Source: Bacillota bacterium
Lineage (GTDB): Bacteria > Bacillota > Clostridia > Christensenellales > CAG-314
Direction: 5' to 3'
NCBI GenBank assembly: GCA_023458375.1
Contig: JAEWZT010000003.1
Location: 211,875 to 275,874, forward strand
DNA: 64,000 nt
Position numbers and translations under genes: made by a program. Below are positions 62,914 to 64,000 of the stretch, in pieces (the stretch's first letter is position 1; each line of letters begins with the position of its first letter). The notes under the pieces are model-generated. The model was not told where the DNA came from, searched no databases, and saw nothing but the letters and a program-made list of their open reading frames with translations.

Positions 62914-64000
62914 ATGAAAAAATCTAAAATAGCTTTAATCATTGTAATATTTCTGCTTATCCTAGTTATTTTTACTGGCTGCGAAGAAGCGGGTCTGAAA
63001 GTTACCTTCAATTCCCTAGGCGGCAGCGCTGTAATAAACCAAACCTTATCCCAAGAGGGCGGAAAAGCAACCGAGCCCGACGCCCCTACAAGAAAGGGTT
63101 ACATATTTGGCGGGTGGTATATGAGCAAAGACTGTAACGAGGGGGAAGAGTTTGACTTCAATACCGAAATAACCCAAAGAATAACCCTTTACGCCAAGTG
63201 GACAGAACAGCCTAATCCCAATAAAACTTATATCATTAACTTCAAAAACACCGACGGAACGCTCATTTCCCAACAAACCGTGCGGGGCGGAGATAAAGCT
63301 TCTTTGCCTCAAAGCCCCACCAAGGGAGACGATTATTTTGTAGGCTGGTATAAGGATTTAGATTTAACACAGCCTTTTGATTTTGATACGGTTATCTCTT
63401 ACGACTTTACGCTATACCCAAAGTTTGTTGCCCTTACCGCCGTAACAAGTTTTGAATGGTCCCAATTATATAACGGGACATACGAAGTTAAAAAGTTTAT
63501 AGGGAGGGAGACGGAAGTAGCCGTTCCCCTGGAATACGACGGAAAGGCTGTAACAAGTATAGGCTCTTGGGCATTTGCTGGTTGCACACAACTTACAAAT
63601 ATAACCATCCCAAACGGCGTAATAAGTATAGGTCATAAGGCATTTGATAATTGCACAAGCCTTATCTCTATCACAATACCTAACAGCGTAACAAGTATAG
63701 ATTCCTATGCATTTTACGGTTGCACAAAGCTTGTATCAATTACTGTTGCACAAAATAATGAGCACTATAAATCTATAAACGGAAATCTTTATACAAAAGA
63801 CGGTAAGACGCTTATACAATACGCAGTAGGTAAAACCGACGTAAGTTTTTCCATCTCCAACAGCGTAACAAGCATAGACGACTCTGCATTTTACGGCTGC
63901 TCAAGCCTTACCTCAATAACAATTCCCGACAGTGTAACAAGTATAGGCTCTTGGGCATTTGCATATTGCACAAACCTTACGAGTATAACTATCCCAAACA
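62914..64000 (+). CDS. Lipoprotein with Flg_new (Listeria-Bacteroides) and BspA-type leucine-rich repeats (partial, right edge)
   Basis: Open from ATG 62914 to the window end (362 codons, no stop). Lipobox IFTGC at residues ~19-23, so lipid-anchored on the cell surface after Lgt. Two Flg_new/InlB B-like repeats (YIFGGWYMSKDC, DDYFVGWYKDLD) follow, then LRR_5 repeats of 23 residues (SITIPNSVTSIDSYAFYGCT and variants), at least five in the window, interrupted by a non-repeat segment (YKSINGNLYTKDGKTLIQY). Such proteins mediate adhesion or host interaction in gut bacteria. Repeats are also similar at DNA level, a substrate for copy-number change. Confidence 0.88.
   Translation, partial: MKKSKIALIIVIFLLILVIFTGCEEAGLKVTFNSLGGSAVINQTLSQEGGKATEPDAPTRKGYIFGGWYMSKDCNEGEEFDFNTEITQRITLYAKWTEQPNPNKTYIINFKNTDGTLISQQTVRGGDKASLPQSPTKGDDYFVGWYKDLDLTQPFDFDTVISYDFTLYPKFVALTAVTSFEWSQLYNGTYEVKKFIGRETEVAVPLEYDGKAVTSIGSWAFAGCTQLTNITIPNGVISIGHKAFDNCTSLISITIPNSVTSIDSYAFYGCTKLVSITVAQNNEHYKSINGNLYTKDGKTLIQYAVGKTDVSFSISNSVTSIDDSAFYGCSSLTSITIPDSVTSIGSWAFAYCTNLTSITIPN

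Overview
The window looks like a low-to-moderate-GC, probably anaerobic Bacillota/Clostridia-type chromosome. The support is strong AGGAGG ribosome-binding sites, TTG starts, sigmaA promoters (TTGACA-N17-TATAAT), a YedE/SelD selenium cluster and BspA/Flg_new surface repeats. No rRNA, tRNA, integrase or transposase was recognised, so the assignment is an inference from gene style only.

Region 1 (1-21.9 kb, almost entirely minus strand) is a dense, AT-rich defence island. Read in transcription order it holds: a 169-aa orphan and a TerB_N protein; a 150-aa orphan; a GATC-type restriction-modification set (HTH-fused Dam methylase, MutH/Sau3AI-like nuclease, second methylase); a DUF4238 protein; an XRE regulator with its own promoter; a cytosine methylase (DrmMII-like); an SNF2 helicase (DrmD-like); three small genes (AbiTii, a tiny membrane protein, a 194-aa protein) that share one peptide tag; a complete Type III Mod-Res pair; then DrmA, DrmB and the start of DrmC. 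The DISARM core (A-B-C) is thus joined to a Type III system and an AbiTii/membrane module, mixing marker genes of both DISARM classes.

Region 2 (22-29 kb): an RlmCD-type rRNA methylase, then a selenium operon (yedE, TusA-like yedF, DUF3343, selD, class V aminotransferase). It is flanked by two decayed, inverted remnants of type I-C-like CRISPR arrays with no cas genes.

Region 3 (29-64 kb) is mostly chromosomal housekeeping and transport: BclA/C1q-like protein, ROK glucokinase, large transglutaminase-like protein, CutC, SAM methyltransferase, MarR-controlled heterodimeric ABC exporter, GNAT, SdpR plus a frameshifted SdpI, GltS-like symporter, MgtA Mg2+ ATPase behind a leader-peptide attenuator, glycerate kinase, holin-like protein, cyclophilin, nitroreductase, M20 peptidase, MsrA cluster, lipase, Lgt-NAPRT operon, a membrane-anchored secreted protein coupled to a 29-aa peptide, and a truncated LRR lipoprotein. 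The most interesting items are the hybrid defence locus with its shared peptide tag, the mgtA attenuator, and the paired CRISPR relics.
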